From: UMGS1908 sp964432825
Lineage (GTDB): Bacteria > Bacillota > Clostridia > Christensenellales > UBA1242
Direction: 5' to 3'
Length of the DNA: 64,000 bases
NCBI GenBank assembly: GCA_964432825.1
Contig: CAYSOX010000004.1
Span: forward strand, 1 to 64,000
In this document: in pieces, positions 8,617 to 19,065 of the stretch
Layout: the number at the start of each line of letters is the position of its first letter
Numbering within the stretch: the first letter of the stretch is position 1
Translations under genes and position numbers: made by a program
Notes under the pieces: model-generated
What the model was told of the DNA's origin: nothing
The model's database searches: none
What the model saw: the letters and a program-made list of their open reading frames with translations, nothing else

Positions 8617-8845
8617 ACCAACTTATTGGGTGTGCGGGTCAAGTTGTTGGTTAAGTGAGTAAGCTTGTTGGGTGAGGAATTAATGTGTTGGTTAGGTTTG
8701 CTAATTCTATTGATTGGGTGAGCCAACTTATTGGGCGTGCGAGCCAAGTTGTTGGTTTAGTGAGCCGAGTTGTCGGTTAAGTGAGTCAAGTTGTTGGATG
8801 AGGAACCAGTGTGTTGGTTATCAAGCCAATTTTTGAGTGGGTCGA
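8617..8845. repeat. Degenerate array of about 21-bp units
   Basis: Roughly nine to eleven imperfect units share the core GAGCCAAGTTGTTGGTT followed by A/T-GT. Clearest consecutive units lie at about 8738-8845. Units abut with no spacers, which excludes a CRISPR array. There are in-frame stops in all readings, so it is not coding. Confidence 0.65.
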
Positions 8846-9410
8846 ATATTTAATATAATTATATATATAATATTTATAAGGGTGGAAATTATTTGACTTA
8901 TTTGGCGGATTTTTTTATACTTAAAGTGCTTAAATATTAAGGGTGGGAATGTAGAAAATCTTAGTTATGTTTTGATAACAAAAGAATACGGAAAATAAAG
9001 GAAAAATTAAGATTTTTTTGTTGCCACTAGGAAGAAAAATAATGTACTTTAAAAGGCTTTAAAGACGAATAAAGGCAAAGATATTGAAACACCAGACTTA
9101 TTTAAGTGTGATGTATTGGAATGGTTTCAACCTTGTTAAACCGTAGTCGGGCTAATTAAAGTGTGAAGAAATGCTTTTTATCAACAGGGTTTATGTGATT
9201 TGCTGTAAAATGGAAGTAAGGCTTTGAGAGAACTTAAACCCTAGGGCTTGTAAAAAAGTAAAAAAACAATCTCAACAACTGGACAATTGTGGTTTATAGA
9301 AAATATAAGACGCAGTTATTGGGGTAACTTAAGTTATTTGGCAGTAGAAACAAAACTAAACCATATTTAAGAATTGGTGCGGTTTGAAATGCGGTGAAGG
9401 GTAAAATAAT

Positions 9411-9712
9411 AGGTTTCAATGATGGGTGGGGCTTAAAACAGTGGATTAGGCTTAGAAAGATTGGTTTGGCTTACGATGTGGAACGAGGTAAAAACTGGTT
9501 TTAATAATGGGGTTTGACTTAAAATGTTGTAGGGTAGTAAACAGGTTTTAATGATTGGCGGGGCTTAAAACAATGGGTTAGGCTTAGAAAGGTTGGTTTG
9601 GTTTACGATGTGGAACGAGGTAAAAACTGGTTTTAATAACGGGGTTTGACTTAAAATGTTGTAGGGCAATAAACAGGTTTCCATGATTGGCGGTGCTTAA
9701 AACAATGGGCTG
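9411..9712. repeat. 132-bp tandem repeat, two full copies and a partial third
   Basis: Copies begin at 9411, 9543 and 9675, a constant offset of 132 bases, with scattered substitutions. The third is cut at about 9712, just before the leader of the 2,997-aa gene. No coding potential is visible. Confidence 0.85.
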
Positions 9713-9772
9713 GGCGCAGGATATGAAAGTTACAAGTGAGGTTCGGGGGAATTTTGAAAGGACGAAAGAATT

Positions 9773-12700
9773 ATGAGAAGAGTTTTAAGAAGTTCTAAAA
9801 TTGTTATTATAAGTATGGTTATGGCTTTGGTGGTTGCAGTCGGTGGCGTGGTCACGGCTGTTAATTTACTTTCTAAAAATGAAACACCAAATCCGGATGG
9901 GCTTGGAGGGGCAAATCTTGAAACTTCGGTTACGAAAGCCGATAATATTACCTATGACAAATATTTGAGTGTGGCACACCGTGGGAGTATTGATAATAAT
10001 AAGTCGGTTATCACTTTTGACAAGTATTTAGAGAATATTAATAATGCAGGAAGTGAGAGTGATAGCGACACCGAACTTTTGGAAAATAGAACGGATGACC
10101 AATTTAAGATAAATTGTGATTATTTAACGGGCGACGACGAATCGAGAGAAAATGGAATAGATGGGGCTTTTGGGGAGGACGAAATAAATTTAAGTCCTAA
10201 AGATTATAGCATTTTGGTTGATAAAAGTTTTAACTCAGATGACCGCGAAAAGTCGGTTAGGTTTGAACTTGACCCAATTAAAGGTGTGGACTTTAGAGGC
10301 GGAGTGGCAAATTATTATTTCATTTCCAAAATTAATATACAAATCGGCTTTGGGGCGGGAAATCCTCAAGTGGGAGCGGTTGATATTTTAGGAAGTTACA
10401 AAGATGGGAGCATTACCTACACAGGCGGAAATGAGACTGATGGGGTTTATGAATATAACATTTTTGTAAATCTTTCAACCTATACAATTAAATTTAAGGT
10501 AGATGAAATTTCTGGAAAGTTGAGTTTTGATATAACCTCAAATAGTGAGTGGATAGCAGACGAAATCAACTTTACCGTAACTATGAAACTTAGAGATAAA
10601 ACGCAAAAGAATAATGCGACAATAATAAAAGACGGGCAAACTTATTATCTAACCAATTCAAGCGATGTATTTTCATTGACAGATGGTGAGACTTTAAGAA
10701 ATGAAACATTTAACAATCCAATTGAAGGGAACAGATTAAACCAGTACACGGTGGATGACTTATTGACCTATTATTTGACGGGTAGAACGGATGTTTCAAG
10801 CGTAGACGGAAATGGCTTAACACATAACAAAATGCTAAAGACTGCTACAATTGGTAATATTGTAGACAATGTTCAATATAACTGGTTTACCGTTAGTGGC
10901 GGTATTTATGTTGATGGATATTTCTTCTTTGAGGAAGGGGTTAAAAATCAACTTGTGTCTAAGGGTGTTTTAGAGGCTGTGACCGTAAACTATTCTTCAA
11001 CTTTTGAAAATAAAATTGAGGATGTAAAATCTAAAAATTATTACCGACTAAAAAAACGAAACACGGGCAAATATAGTGACTATATTGTGTACCTTGATGA
11101 ATCGTCGTGTATTTTGCTAAATGGCGCCGAGCAATGTTTGTATATAAAATACGATAGTTCATTTTTAAATCGTGCGGGAGTTAAAGATAATGGCGGAGTA
11201 ATATTTAATGCTTACGAAAAGAAGTCTTCGGGTGGAAGTTCGTGGATAGAATTTTCTATCAACAATGGCACAAGTGATAAAAATTCATATCAAAAACTTG
11301 AATTGAATTTTTATACCGATGGACGCGTGTTGTTGCATCAATGGGGCGTTGAGCAAAAAATGTCGGTTGTGTTTGACGAGCAATATTATTATCTTGTAGA
11401 GTTTGCAAAGATGACCGATGGTAAAAGACTTACCACTGAGGCTTTTGATTATGCCGATGTCTGTGTTATCCTTGGGAAAGGGGGAGCAAATCAATCAACG
11501 GTTGAAAACTTCACTTTCCGTCGTTCGGAAGGGGATACAGATGCTGGAAGAAGAGAGGAAACCTTCCCAAAACTTATTGCGGGAGTGGGAGACTATCCAT
11601 TTAATATTGAAACAGATATCAAACTGGGGGTTAACTATAAGTTCCATAGCGCATCTTCAATTGATAATTCCAAAATTGGCAAAGATTCGGTTTTGGTAAA
11701 TGGCGAAAATAAGCAGTTGGAAATTTTGTATTCGGAAAATGTTCAAATTGGAAAACGCTTTTTTGTTGCTATGCTTAGCGGTGAAAATATCAAGCCGGTG
11801 ACCGTTAAACTTAATTTGATTTATAATCAATCGGGCAATAATTACAACTTTCAAGTGAGTGGCACAAAGGTGTCTTTAGGATACAAAAAGACAACGGGAA
11901 GTTGGGGAAGTCTTACCGAAACAGGTGGGGCTTTGAGTTATTCAGCACTTGCAATTTCTGAAAGTTTCCAAAAACAATTTCTTTTGGTGCGGGATGATTC
12001 TGGAAATATTCCAATTTTGAAAATGCTTTTTGATATAAACTTGCCATCGGGTTTTTATATTGATGGTGGAAGATATTGGTATAAAGATAAAGGTGAAGAA
12101 ACCAGTGTTGAATTAACACATTTTGGCTACTCAGTTTCAAGTGATGATATCGATATTTTTGCGGGATATCTTTTGGATGACGACGGAAATATTATTGAAG
12201 ACAATTCTTCGGTTTGCATAGAGTTTTATGTTAAACCAATAACCATAATAAAACCACTTTATGTGGCATATGATACTTCTATTTATGGAAATACCGCCGA
12301 CTTTTTGGGGCGAATTGTTACCCTGCAAGAAGCAATAAAAAACAATTCAAATCCAAATTTATCTGAAAGTAGTTTTAAGATTGGTTCGGTTGGTTCGGAA
12401 CTTTATAAACTTGAGGGATATATCCAAATTAAAGCCGAATTAATAATTATTAATAGCACAAACCAACTTGCGACGACTTCGATATACTTTAAGGGAACGG
12501 ATAGTAGGGCAACTTACAAAAAACTTGATATTGGAAATTTGCCTGAAAAAGAGGGTTATGCATTTTTAGGTTTGTACTCTTCAATGGAAGGGGTGAGTAG
12601 TGGTGCATATTCCGGAATTGGGCATATGGGAAACACGAATCATAACGGGATGGTGTATTCTAACATTGTTGAAAGTTCGGGCGTGCAAGTTCGATATACA

Positions 12701-15700
12701 AGAACTGCTACGGTTGGCGGATTTAAAGATGAGCCAGTATGCTATGAACTATTTATTGGTGGACAATTTATGTCGCACGATGAGTGGTCTAGACAAGTTC
12801 GAGTGTTTGGCAGAGATTATAATTTATGGAAGGATGTCTTTTCTAAATATTTTGTGGAGGCGACGACTAGAACGGAGGGTGTTTATTATACCAACGAGGC
12901 GGGAGAATTATCGCTTTGCACCTCGCTAAATATTAACGATGAAGCATGGAAAAACTCATATAAATATGTATTAAAATTATATAAAATTGCACGACCTAAT
13001 GCTTATTCATATGTTGAAAATATTGCTTATTTTGATAAAAATGGACTTTCTTCGGTTTATTTTGGAGGGATGTCGGAAGACTGGAAAAATCAATATTGCT
13101 ACCGACTTACCGAATCAATGTATTCATACGAAGTGCAACAAAATTCGCTTTTGTATGAACTAAGGCTAGTGGATTCAGATGGCTATGATAGATTCTTCAC
13201 CTACGCTTCGGTGGGTGAGGGCAATTTAAGAGAACAATGGAATGAAGTTTTTGCTAGAAACTTTAAAAAGATTACCCAGAGTGCTTTGAATAGTTATACG
13301 GGGGTGTTCTATAATCAAACTGGTCGAATTTCTAAGACTTATAGCAGTGATTATAGTTATGTTTTAAAAGATGCAAGCGGTTCGAACGAGGTGTATTCTA
13401 GTGAGGCTCAAGACAAAAATTTGGTATATTTAAACAAACTTGATTGTTTTGACAAGTCACTTGGAATAGATAATAATATTGTCTTTTATGCATTGTTTGA
13501 TTCGGTTTGCTATGAAAAGGATGTTGTTTTAAAAGATTACAATTTTGCACCTTTAGAAGAGGACCAATTAAGTGAAATTTACATTTTGGGAAAGGGATAT
13601 ATTTACACCGATACCGATTTGTTTGTGTTAGAAAAATTGGTGGGCGAAAATCGTGTATATAAAAATGGTTCGACCGAAAGTTCGACGGCAATTTATCAAA
13701 GCCCTACAAGATTAACTTATAATGCTGAAAATTATCCTATTTTATCTTCGGAATTTGCCTTGGAACTTTATCCTATTGCAAATCCAGAGTTTTTGTCGCA
13801 AAATCAAAGAATTTCACATTTTACGACCGAGATAGACCCTAATAAATTTAATGGGCGATATGATAGAAATTATTTGATGGACGCTAATAATTTTAAAGTC
13901 GACCGAAAGCGAATCGAGGGGTATGCTGTTTATCATCTTGCGGATATTTATCACGAATTAAATGGAAAGTCTACTTGGTATGTTGTTCCAACCGAACTAG
14001 AGTATGCGTTTAATATTGTGAGTGTGGATGCAAATCATCAAGTGAAAAACGATGAAGAGGTATTTACAAAGTTTAACGACAGTGGAAACTTTACAACTCG
14101 TGAGTATGAAAAAATTAAATATGGGTCAAATATTTCAAACCTTTTAAATTACACATTTGAAAATATGTCTGGGTTAGTTGGGGTTAAAATAAATTCTTTG
14201 CACTACACCTTGACGGGCGATGGGTCGCTTGGGATTTTGGATGAAACCGAAGTTAAAGTAATTACGGGCGAAAATTTAAGAGGGTACAACCTATATGGAT
14301 TTATACCTTTTACAATTCAGTCTAGGACCAATGCAACAGATAAAGCGGTTGAGTTTAATTTTGAACTTTTGAAAAACTATTTTGGTTGGAAAGAGGACGA
14401 ATTAACAGCAAAACGCAATGAATATTTTGAAAAAATCAAGACAAATGACGGCAAAACTTTAAAATTGCAATTTGTGTTAGAGGCGGTTGAAAAGTTGGAC
14501 AAGGCGAGTTATTTTGCGTTGATGGATAGGCTTGCTCAAAAATATAACACCAATCGTGACAGTGTGACTACTACTCAGTTATTGGATTCGTTTATTGACC
14601 AATCGGTATTAGAGGGGTTAAAATATACGATTTTAGGAAGTGAGGAAGGTGAGCGAGTTTCTGCCTACGACTATCATTTAACACTTATAACCGAGGCTAT
14701 TGATAGACAAGTTTCGCTGGATATTTTGGAAGTTACTCCTTTTGTTGCTGTAGATAAATTTGTTGGCTCAATTTTTGAAAGTGGAAATATTACGACTTTT
14801 GTAAAAGACGCTTTGGGCAACTTTACTATGGTGAGTTTGTCGGGCGAAAGTATGGTTGATGCTTCGTTTATGTTCTACCGCGATGTATTCTTTTTGCCAA
14901 TATTTGTATCTAAGGATGCAAACATTAGTTTTGATGCTAGTGGAAAAGTTCTGCTTGATAATGAATATTTGTATGTTGATGCTGATAAAACCATATTTAG
15001 TAAAATAAATGGCAGTCTTGGAAGTGTGGAATTGCCTGCAACACCAGAAACACCAGAAAGTCCAGAAGAGCCTACCGAACCAATAGAACCTATTGCTGAA
15101 GGTGAAGAGGAGGGTGAAGGTGAAGAAGTCGAAACACCTCAAACTCCAACACGAATAGATATTGTGAAGTTTGTTGCAACCACGGGCGGATTTACACTTG
15201 AAAATGAAGGAACTCCGTCTGAAGAATTTAGTGCAACGGCGGAAATTTTAACAGAAATTTTAAGCACAAGTGTAAGGGTAAATAAAAGAATTAGTGTTAG
15301 CGATATCCGAAAACTTGCATTGTTGCCAAAACTATCTTCGGGCTATTATATTTCTGGAATTGATGGAGTTTCAAATGGGTCAGAAATTAGGATTATTGAC
15401 TATACATTAGTTGGAAACGAAAATGAAAGAACTTTCAGTTATACACCAAATTTATGTTTATCATTCTTTGAGTCTTTTACAGATATCAATGATGGGGGTA
15501 GTTATTACCGGATAAAAGATAATTCCTCAGACAATCGAAATTTGATAAACATTATATATAAAGGCATTTTATATGTTGGCGAAAATGGTATTTGCTATTG
15601 GGATGTGTTTGACGATGTCAAGTTTGAGTTTAGGTATTCACCATTTAAGTATGGCGTGACTTTTGGGGTCAACGAAGCGGTGGATAGCGAGTTTGAAAAT

Positions 15701-18700
15701 AACAATGACGCGGATGCACTTGATATAAACAATGTAGGATTAAAAATCACCAGTGATATTTCTTATGATAGTTTGGATAGCACGATTGTTGGCTTTAGTT
15801 CACAAAATGCTTCTATCTATTCGGGCGGAAATGTGTATGTCTTTAATAAACTTGTATTCCATGGGCTTGCAATAAAAGACGATACACTACTTGGAGAGGG
15901 CAAATACATTTCTAAGGGTGTGTTTGTTGCAAGGATAAACATTAGTTATTCAACCATTTTTGATTCAAATAGCACCGACCCAAATATTTTAGGCGTTGAA
16001 TTTGTAATTAAAACGGATAAAAAGGGTCTACCATATGTATTTTCAAAGAAAATAGTAAGCGTAATTAAAACCGAGACTGGAGATTTTAACACCGCAGGAC
16101 TTGTGGATATTACCGAAGAAAGTGTGGACAAAACACTTTTTGAAGCGCTAGACTATGACTTTACGACCGACAATTTTGTGTTTGATATGGAAGCACTTGC
16201 AAATGCCGACAATGTGATAAACAAAGTTAAAATAGACTTTACCTTTGACTATAAAACTTATGTTTTATCTTTTAATGCGGGACTTTATCAACTTGAAAAC
16301 TTTGACGGTGAGGACGAAAAGATTAACCCGCTTGACCCTGCAAGTATAAATAAAAATAGCACGGTGTACTATCTTGTAAAATACAACGATAGAAAATTTG
16401 TTAGAACTTGGATTCCTTGCGATGCCGATGGTGTGGTCGCTGAGGGTGCAACCTTTTATTGGCAAGAGCCGGAAATGATTGTAAATGGCGAAGTTTTTGC
16501 ATTTAGTATGGACAGCATTAAAAGGCTTTTAGAAGTTACCACAATGTATGACGGAAAGCCAAAATACTTTTCATTTTGGGTTCGTGATGCTAGAGGTGTG
16601 GGCTTAACCTCCGAGTCGGGTGATATCATAAATTATGAAGAACTTCAAATTTGCTATATCGAAAAGGATGAAAATGGCGAAGAGAAAAAGGACGAGGATG
16701 GAAATTTGATTTGGGTTATTGATAATGTGTTTGACTCAGAGTCGGGCGGGTCGTTTGACTACTACACATTATTTGTAAACGAGGCAGATATAAATGTTCA
16801 TTATTACACTTGGAATCCGTTAAAATCGACGCTTTCAACCAATGGCTATATAATTACTGCACATAAAGGATATTTCTTTGGTGCGGAACTTGAAAATAAA
16901 AAGTTCTACACGGTAAATGCTTTTGAAAATTATACTTTTGGCGGAAACACCGACGAAAAATATTATATTGTTGGATGGCTAAAGGTTTATGATAACATTT
17001 TAACTAAGTTGGACGATGATAATCATTTAATTTTAGACGAGTTTACACATCAATATTTTGATAACCGCACGGTGGGTGGAATGATTGTAGATAATCGTAC
17101 TAAACAAATTTTAAATCACGCGAATCCATATTGTGTTTCGGGAAGTGATACGACGGGGTATCTGTATTCACTAAATCAACAAATCACCGTTCCAAAAAGA
17201 GATGTTGTGGATGAAAATCTGGGTGTTATAAACATCTATATGTTTGCTATTTATGCTAAGGTTAACCACTCTGTAATGCAAGAGGCATCGGGCGGAACGG
17301 AGTTAAATTACACCGCAAATACCTATGTTCCAAACACTCCGGAGATGGGTAATTTGGTTGATGGACAACTTGAAAATCCATATCAATTTATCAATTTCCC
17401 AATTTATACAACGGGCAATGATATTGCAAAGTCTAATATTGAAAGTTATTGGGCAAAAATTAATCCGGACGACTATGCAAATCTTTTAGGGTTATACTTT
17501 AATGTTAAAGATATGATGAATAGCGGTGCCTTGCCGTTTACCGTGCTGGTGGATAGTGATAATAAACCTATCAAAAACACTATCACATCCGACCAGATAA
17601 AAGAAAGGTTAGAAGCAGGCGAAGTCTTGATTAATTTCTATTGTAGAACCAACGCCGACCTTACAATAGTTCCGGGCGGAATTAATATTAATGGAATAAC
17701 TTCAGAAATTATTGCTGGAGCAATACGAGTTGGTACTATGGGGACGGATAGTTTCAAAATGGATATTTATGAGGAACTTAACCTAAATGCCGATGGTACA
17801 ATTATTGGTGCGCTAGATGAAGAGTCTCCACTTAAGGCTGGAAATGTGTATTATAGCAATTATAGAAATGCATTATCCGAACTTGCTCCGCTTAAGACCG
17901 AAGAAACTTTGGCGGAATATAAAAAGAGGGAACTTCTTGCGCGTACATCATTGCAATTAACCCAATGGGCAAATAGAAAAATAACTTCAACTATGGTAAA
18001 TAAAAATGTATTCACTTTTTCTAACAATGCCGAAGATATTAGTTTTGATTTTTCAAGTGATGATGTGGTGACTTTAGAAAGCGAGTATATGCGACTATTA
18101 AATATAATAAAGTTTATCACTGCGGGTGAAAAATATAATGGCTCAACCGAAATTAAAATTAATAGTGCATCATTTGTTAGACTTTGTTATGCAATTTGTG
18201 CGTACAGTTTGGTCGTTTCGGATTATACGGTTGACCAATTGGCGGGTATTGAAAAGTCGGTGCTAGCAACCTTGATTGGTCAAAAGTTTAGTATTGAAAG
18301 CGGTGGAGAAACTATTTACTTCACGGGCGAAAATTCTTTAGACCTTTCAGGTGGGGAAGATTCTAAATATACAGCGATTCAACCAATTGCACCATCGGGT
18401 GAAGATATTGCTTTGGAGTATGGGCAAATATTTAAGGTTGGAGATATCGTTAAATTTGAATACGAATATGTTGTTGGAGGCCATGAGGTGATAAAAGCCG
18501 ATGGTTCAATCGAAGTGGTTTATGATACAGAAACCGAAGTGTACTATGCAATTTATATCGGTAAAAATTATTCGGCTGAGGACGGCGGTATTACCAATAA
18601 TAATGTTTACCTTGTTAGTGCAAGTCCAAATAAGAAATTTAATGTAGAAAGTGGTGCAATTAATATTAGAAATGACGGAAACAATGCTTATGTATATTTG

Positions 18701-18766
18701 AAACATAATAAAAGTAATGCTGTTGGGTATGATGTTGATGGGCATTCATATATTAGAGTATTTTAA
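9773..18766 (+). CDS. Giant N-terminally anchored surface protein (2,997 aa)
   Basis: The protein starts with a basic stretch and a hydrophobic segment (KIVIISMVMALVVAVGGVV, 9-27), acting as uncleaved signal anchor or signal peptide. The rest is hydrophilic, rich in Tyr, Asn, Asp, Ser and Gly, and predicted beta-strand-rich. Some stretches resemble divergent InlB B-repeats: a Gly-Tyr-Ala-Phe-Leu-Gly-Leu-Tyr motif at about 12,550 and YYIVGWLKVYD at about 16,965-17,000. A Pro/Glu/Thr linker (about residues 1754-1793; PETPESPEEPTEP then an acidic run) separates two halves. No LPXTG motif or C-terminal membrane span is present; it ends in HSYIRVF. It is therefore held, if at all, by the N-terminal segment. 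AAAGGA precedes the ATG. Adhesion or matrix function is plausible but not shown. No catalytic motif was recognised. Confidence 0.85.
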   Translation: MRRVLRSSKIVIISMVMALVVAVGGVVTAVNLLSKNETPNPDGLGGANLETSVTKADNITYDKYLSVAHRGSIDNNKSVITFDKYLENINNAGSESDSDTELLENRTDDQFKINCDYLTGDDESRENGIDGAFGEDEINLSPKDYSILVDKSFNSDDREKSVRFELDPIKGVDFRGGVANYYFISKINIQIGFGAGNPQVGAVDILGSYKDGSITYTGGNETDGVYEYNIFVNLSTYTIKFKVDEISGKLSFDITSNSEWIADEINFTVTMKLRDKTQKNNATIIKDGQTYYLTNSSDVFSLTDGETLRNETFNNPIEGNRLNQYTVDDLLTYYLTGRTDVSSVDGNGLTHNKMLKTATIGNIVDNVQYNWFTVSGGIYVDGYFFFEEGVKNQLVSKGVLEAVTVNYSSTFENKIEDVKSKNYYRLKKRNTGKYSDYIVYLDESSCILLNGAEQCLYIKYDSSFLNRAGVKDNGGVIFNAYEKKSSGGSSWIEFSINNGTSDKNSYQKLELNFYTDGRVLLHQWGVEQKMSVVFDEQYYYLVEFAKMTDGKRLTTEAFDYADVCVILGKGGANQSTVENFTFRRSEGDTDAGRREETFPKLIAGVGDYPFNIETDIKLGVNYKFHSASSIDNSKIGKDSVLVNGENKQLEILYSENVQIGKRFFVAMLSGENIKPVTVKLNLIYNQSGNNYNFQVSGTKVSLGYKKTTGSWGSLTETGGALSYSALAISESFQKQFLLVRDDSGNIPILKMLFDINLPSGFYIDGGRYWYKDKGEETSVELTHFGYSVSSDDIDIFAGYLLDDDGNIIEDNSSVCIEFYVKPITIIKPLYVAYDTSIYGNTADFLGRIVTLQEAIKNNSNPNLSESSFKIGSVGSELYKLEGYIQIKAELIIINSTNQLATTSIYFKGTDSRATYKKLDIGNLPEKEGYAFLGLYSSMEGVSSGAYSGIGHMGNTNHNGMVYSNIVESSGVQVRYTRTATVGGFKDEPVCYELFIGGQFMSHDEWSRQVRVFGRDYNLWKDVFSKYFVEATTRTEGVYYTNEAGELSLCTSLNINDEAWKNSYKYVLKLYKIARPNAYSYVENIAYFDKNGLSSVYFGGMSEDWKNQYCYRLTESMYSYEVQQNSLLYELRLVDSDGYDRFFTYASVGEGNLREQWNEVFARNFKKITQSALNSYTGVFYNQTGRISKTYSSDYSYVLKDASGSNEVYSSEAQDKNLVYLNKLDCFDKSLGIDNNIVFYALFDSVCYEKDVVLKDYNFAPLEEDQLSEIYILGKGYIYTDTDLFVLEKLVGENRVYKNGSTESSTAIYQSPTRLTYNAENYPILSSEFALELYPIANPEFLSQNQRISHFTTEIDPNKFNGRYDRNYLMDANNFKVDRKRIEGYAVYHLADIYHELNGKSTWYVVPTELEYAFNIVSVDANHQVKNDEEVFTKFNDSGNFTTREYEKIKYGSNISNLLNYTFENMSGLVGVKINSLHYTLTGDGSLGILDETEVKVITGENLRGYNLYGFIPFTIQSRTNATDKAVEFNFELLKNYFGWKEDELTAKRNEYFEKIKTNDGKTLKLQFVLEAVEKLDKASYFALMDRLAQKYNTNRDSVTTTQLLDSFIDQSVLEGLKYTILGSEEGERVSAYDYHLTLITEAIDRQVSLDILEVTPFVAVDKFVGSIFESGNITTFVKDALGNFTMVSLSGESMVDASFMFYRDVFFLPIFVSKDANISFDASGKVLLDNEYLYVDADKTIFSKINGSLGSVELPATPETPESPEEPTEPIEPIAEGEEEGEGEEVETPQTPTRIDIVKFVATTGGFTLENEGTPSEEFSATAEILTEILSTSVRVNKRISVSDIRKLALLPKLSSGYYISGIDGVSNGSEIRIIDYTLVGNENERTFSYTPNLCLSFFESFTDINDGGSYYRIKDNSSDNRNLINIIYKGILYVGENGICYWDVFDDVKFEFRYSPFKYGVTFGVNEAVDSEFENNNDADALDINNVGLKITSDISYDSLDSTIVGFSSQNASIYSGGNVYVFNKLVFHGLAIKDDTLLGEGKYISKGVFVARINISYSTIFDSNSTDPNILGVEFVIKTDKKGLPYVFSKKIVSVIKTETGDFNTAGLVDITEESVDKTLFEALDYDFTTDNFVFDMEALANADNVINKVKIDFTFDYKTYVLSFNAGLYQLENFDGEDEKINPLDPASINKNSTVYYLVKYNDRKFVRTWIPCDADGVVAEGATFYWQEPEMIVNGEVFAFSMDSIKRLLEVTTMYDGKPKYFSFWVRDARGVGLTSESGDIINYEELQICYIEKDENGEEKKDEDGNLIWVIDNVFDSESGGSFDYYTLFVNEADINVHYYTWNPLKSTLSTNGYIITAHKGYFFGAELENKKFYTVNAFENYTFGGNTDEKYYIVGWLKVYDNILTKLDDDNHLILDEFTHQYFDNRTVGGMIVDNRTKQILNHANPYCVSGSDTTGYLYSLNQQITVPKRDVVDENLGVINIYMFAIYAKVNHSVMQEASGGTELNYTANTYVPNTPEMGNLVDGQLENPYQFINFPIYTTGNDIAKSNIESYWAKINPDDYANLLGLYFNVKDMMNSGALPFTVLVDSDNKPIKNTITSDQIKERLEAGEVLINFYCRTNADLTIVPGGININGITSEIIAGAIRVGTMGTDSFKMDIYEELNLNADGTIIGALDEESPLKAGNVYYSNYRNALSELAPLKTEETLAEYKKRELLARTSLQLTQWANRKITSTMVNKNVFTFSNNAEDISFDFSSDDVVTLESEYMRLLNIIKFITAGEKYNGSTEIKINSASFVRLCYAICAYSLVVSDYTVDQLAGIEKSVLATLIGQKFSIESGGETIYFTGENSLDLSGGEDSKYTAIQPIAPSGEDIALEYGQIFKVGDIVKFEYEYVVGGHEVIKADGSIEVVYDTETEVYYAIYIGKNYSAEDGGITNNNVYLVSASPNKKFNVESGAINIRNDGNNAYVYLKHNKSNAVGYDVDGHSYIRVF

Positions 18767-18777
18767 AGATTATATGA

Positions 18778-18818
18778 TTAATTAAAATTTGAGTAGACTT
18801 AACTTGAATTTTAATTAA
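18778..18818 (+). terminator. AT-only hairpin after the 2,997-aa gene
   Basis: TTAATTAAAATT (18778-18789) and its exact reverse complement (18807-18818) flank a 17-base loop, starting 12 bases after the stop codon. There is no T run after the stem, so it is a weak terminator at best or an mRNA-end stabilising hairpin. Confidence 0.4.
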
Positions 18819-18850
18819 GGTAAGAAACAAAAAATGTTTGGTTGAAATTA

Positions 18851-18982
18851 AAATTTATCAATTAAAGTTGGTGGATTTAAAATTCAACCAAACGAAACAG
18901 AAAAACAGCGGAAGTGAAATTTATCAATTAAAGTTGGTAGATTAAAAATTCAACCAAACGAAACAAAAAAACAGCGGAATTA
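18851..18982. repeat. 66-bp tandem repeat, two copies
   Basis: Copies at 18851-18916 and 18917-18982 share AAATTTATCAATTAAAGTTG and ACAGCGGAA with a few changes. It lies between the 2,997-aa and 430-aa genes and has no coding potential. Confidence 0.8.
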
Positions 18983-18997
18983 AAACAACTAGAGAAA

Positions 18998-19024
18998 TTA
19001 TGCGTGATAGCATAACTTTATAAT
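18998..19024 (+). promoter_or_regulatory. Candidate promoter with overlapping inverted repeat
   Basis: A perfect TATAAT lies at 19019-19024. Just upstream, TTATGC-GTGATA-GCATAA (18998-19015) is a 6-bp-arm inverted repeat placed where the -35 region would be. That would suit an operator of a repressor or an activator site. No good -35 match is present. It would drive the 430-aa gene at 19066. Confidence 0.35.
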
Positions 19025-19065
19025 TCAATTTTGAAAGGCTGGAAGAAAAATTTTAGGAGGAAAAA

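Larger units (their letters stand above)
8406..9772. other. Long non-coding region before the 2,997-aa surface protein
   Basis: About 1.37 kb without a credible gene on either strand. It contains a degenerate array of about 21-bp units (8617-8845), an AT-only near-palindromic stretch at about 8850-8878, and a 132-bp tandem repeat (9411-9712). No convincing promoter for the downstream gene stands out. Confidence 0.6.

Noticed and set aside
8617..8845. Possible CRISPR array
   Set aside because: Units abut without spacers and are degenerate; there are no cas genes in the window.
18700..18766. Sortase (LPXTG) signal at the end of the 2,997-aa protein
   Set aside because: No LPXTG-like motif, hydrophobic segment or basic tail is present at the C-terminus.
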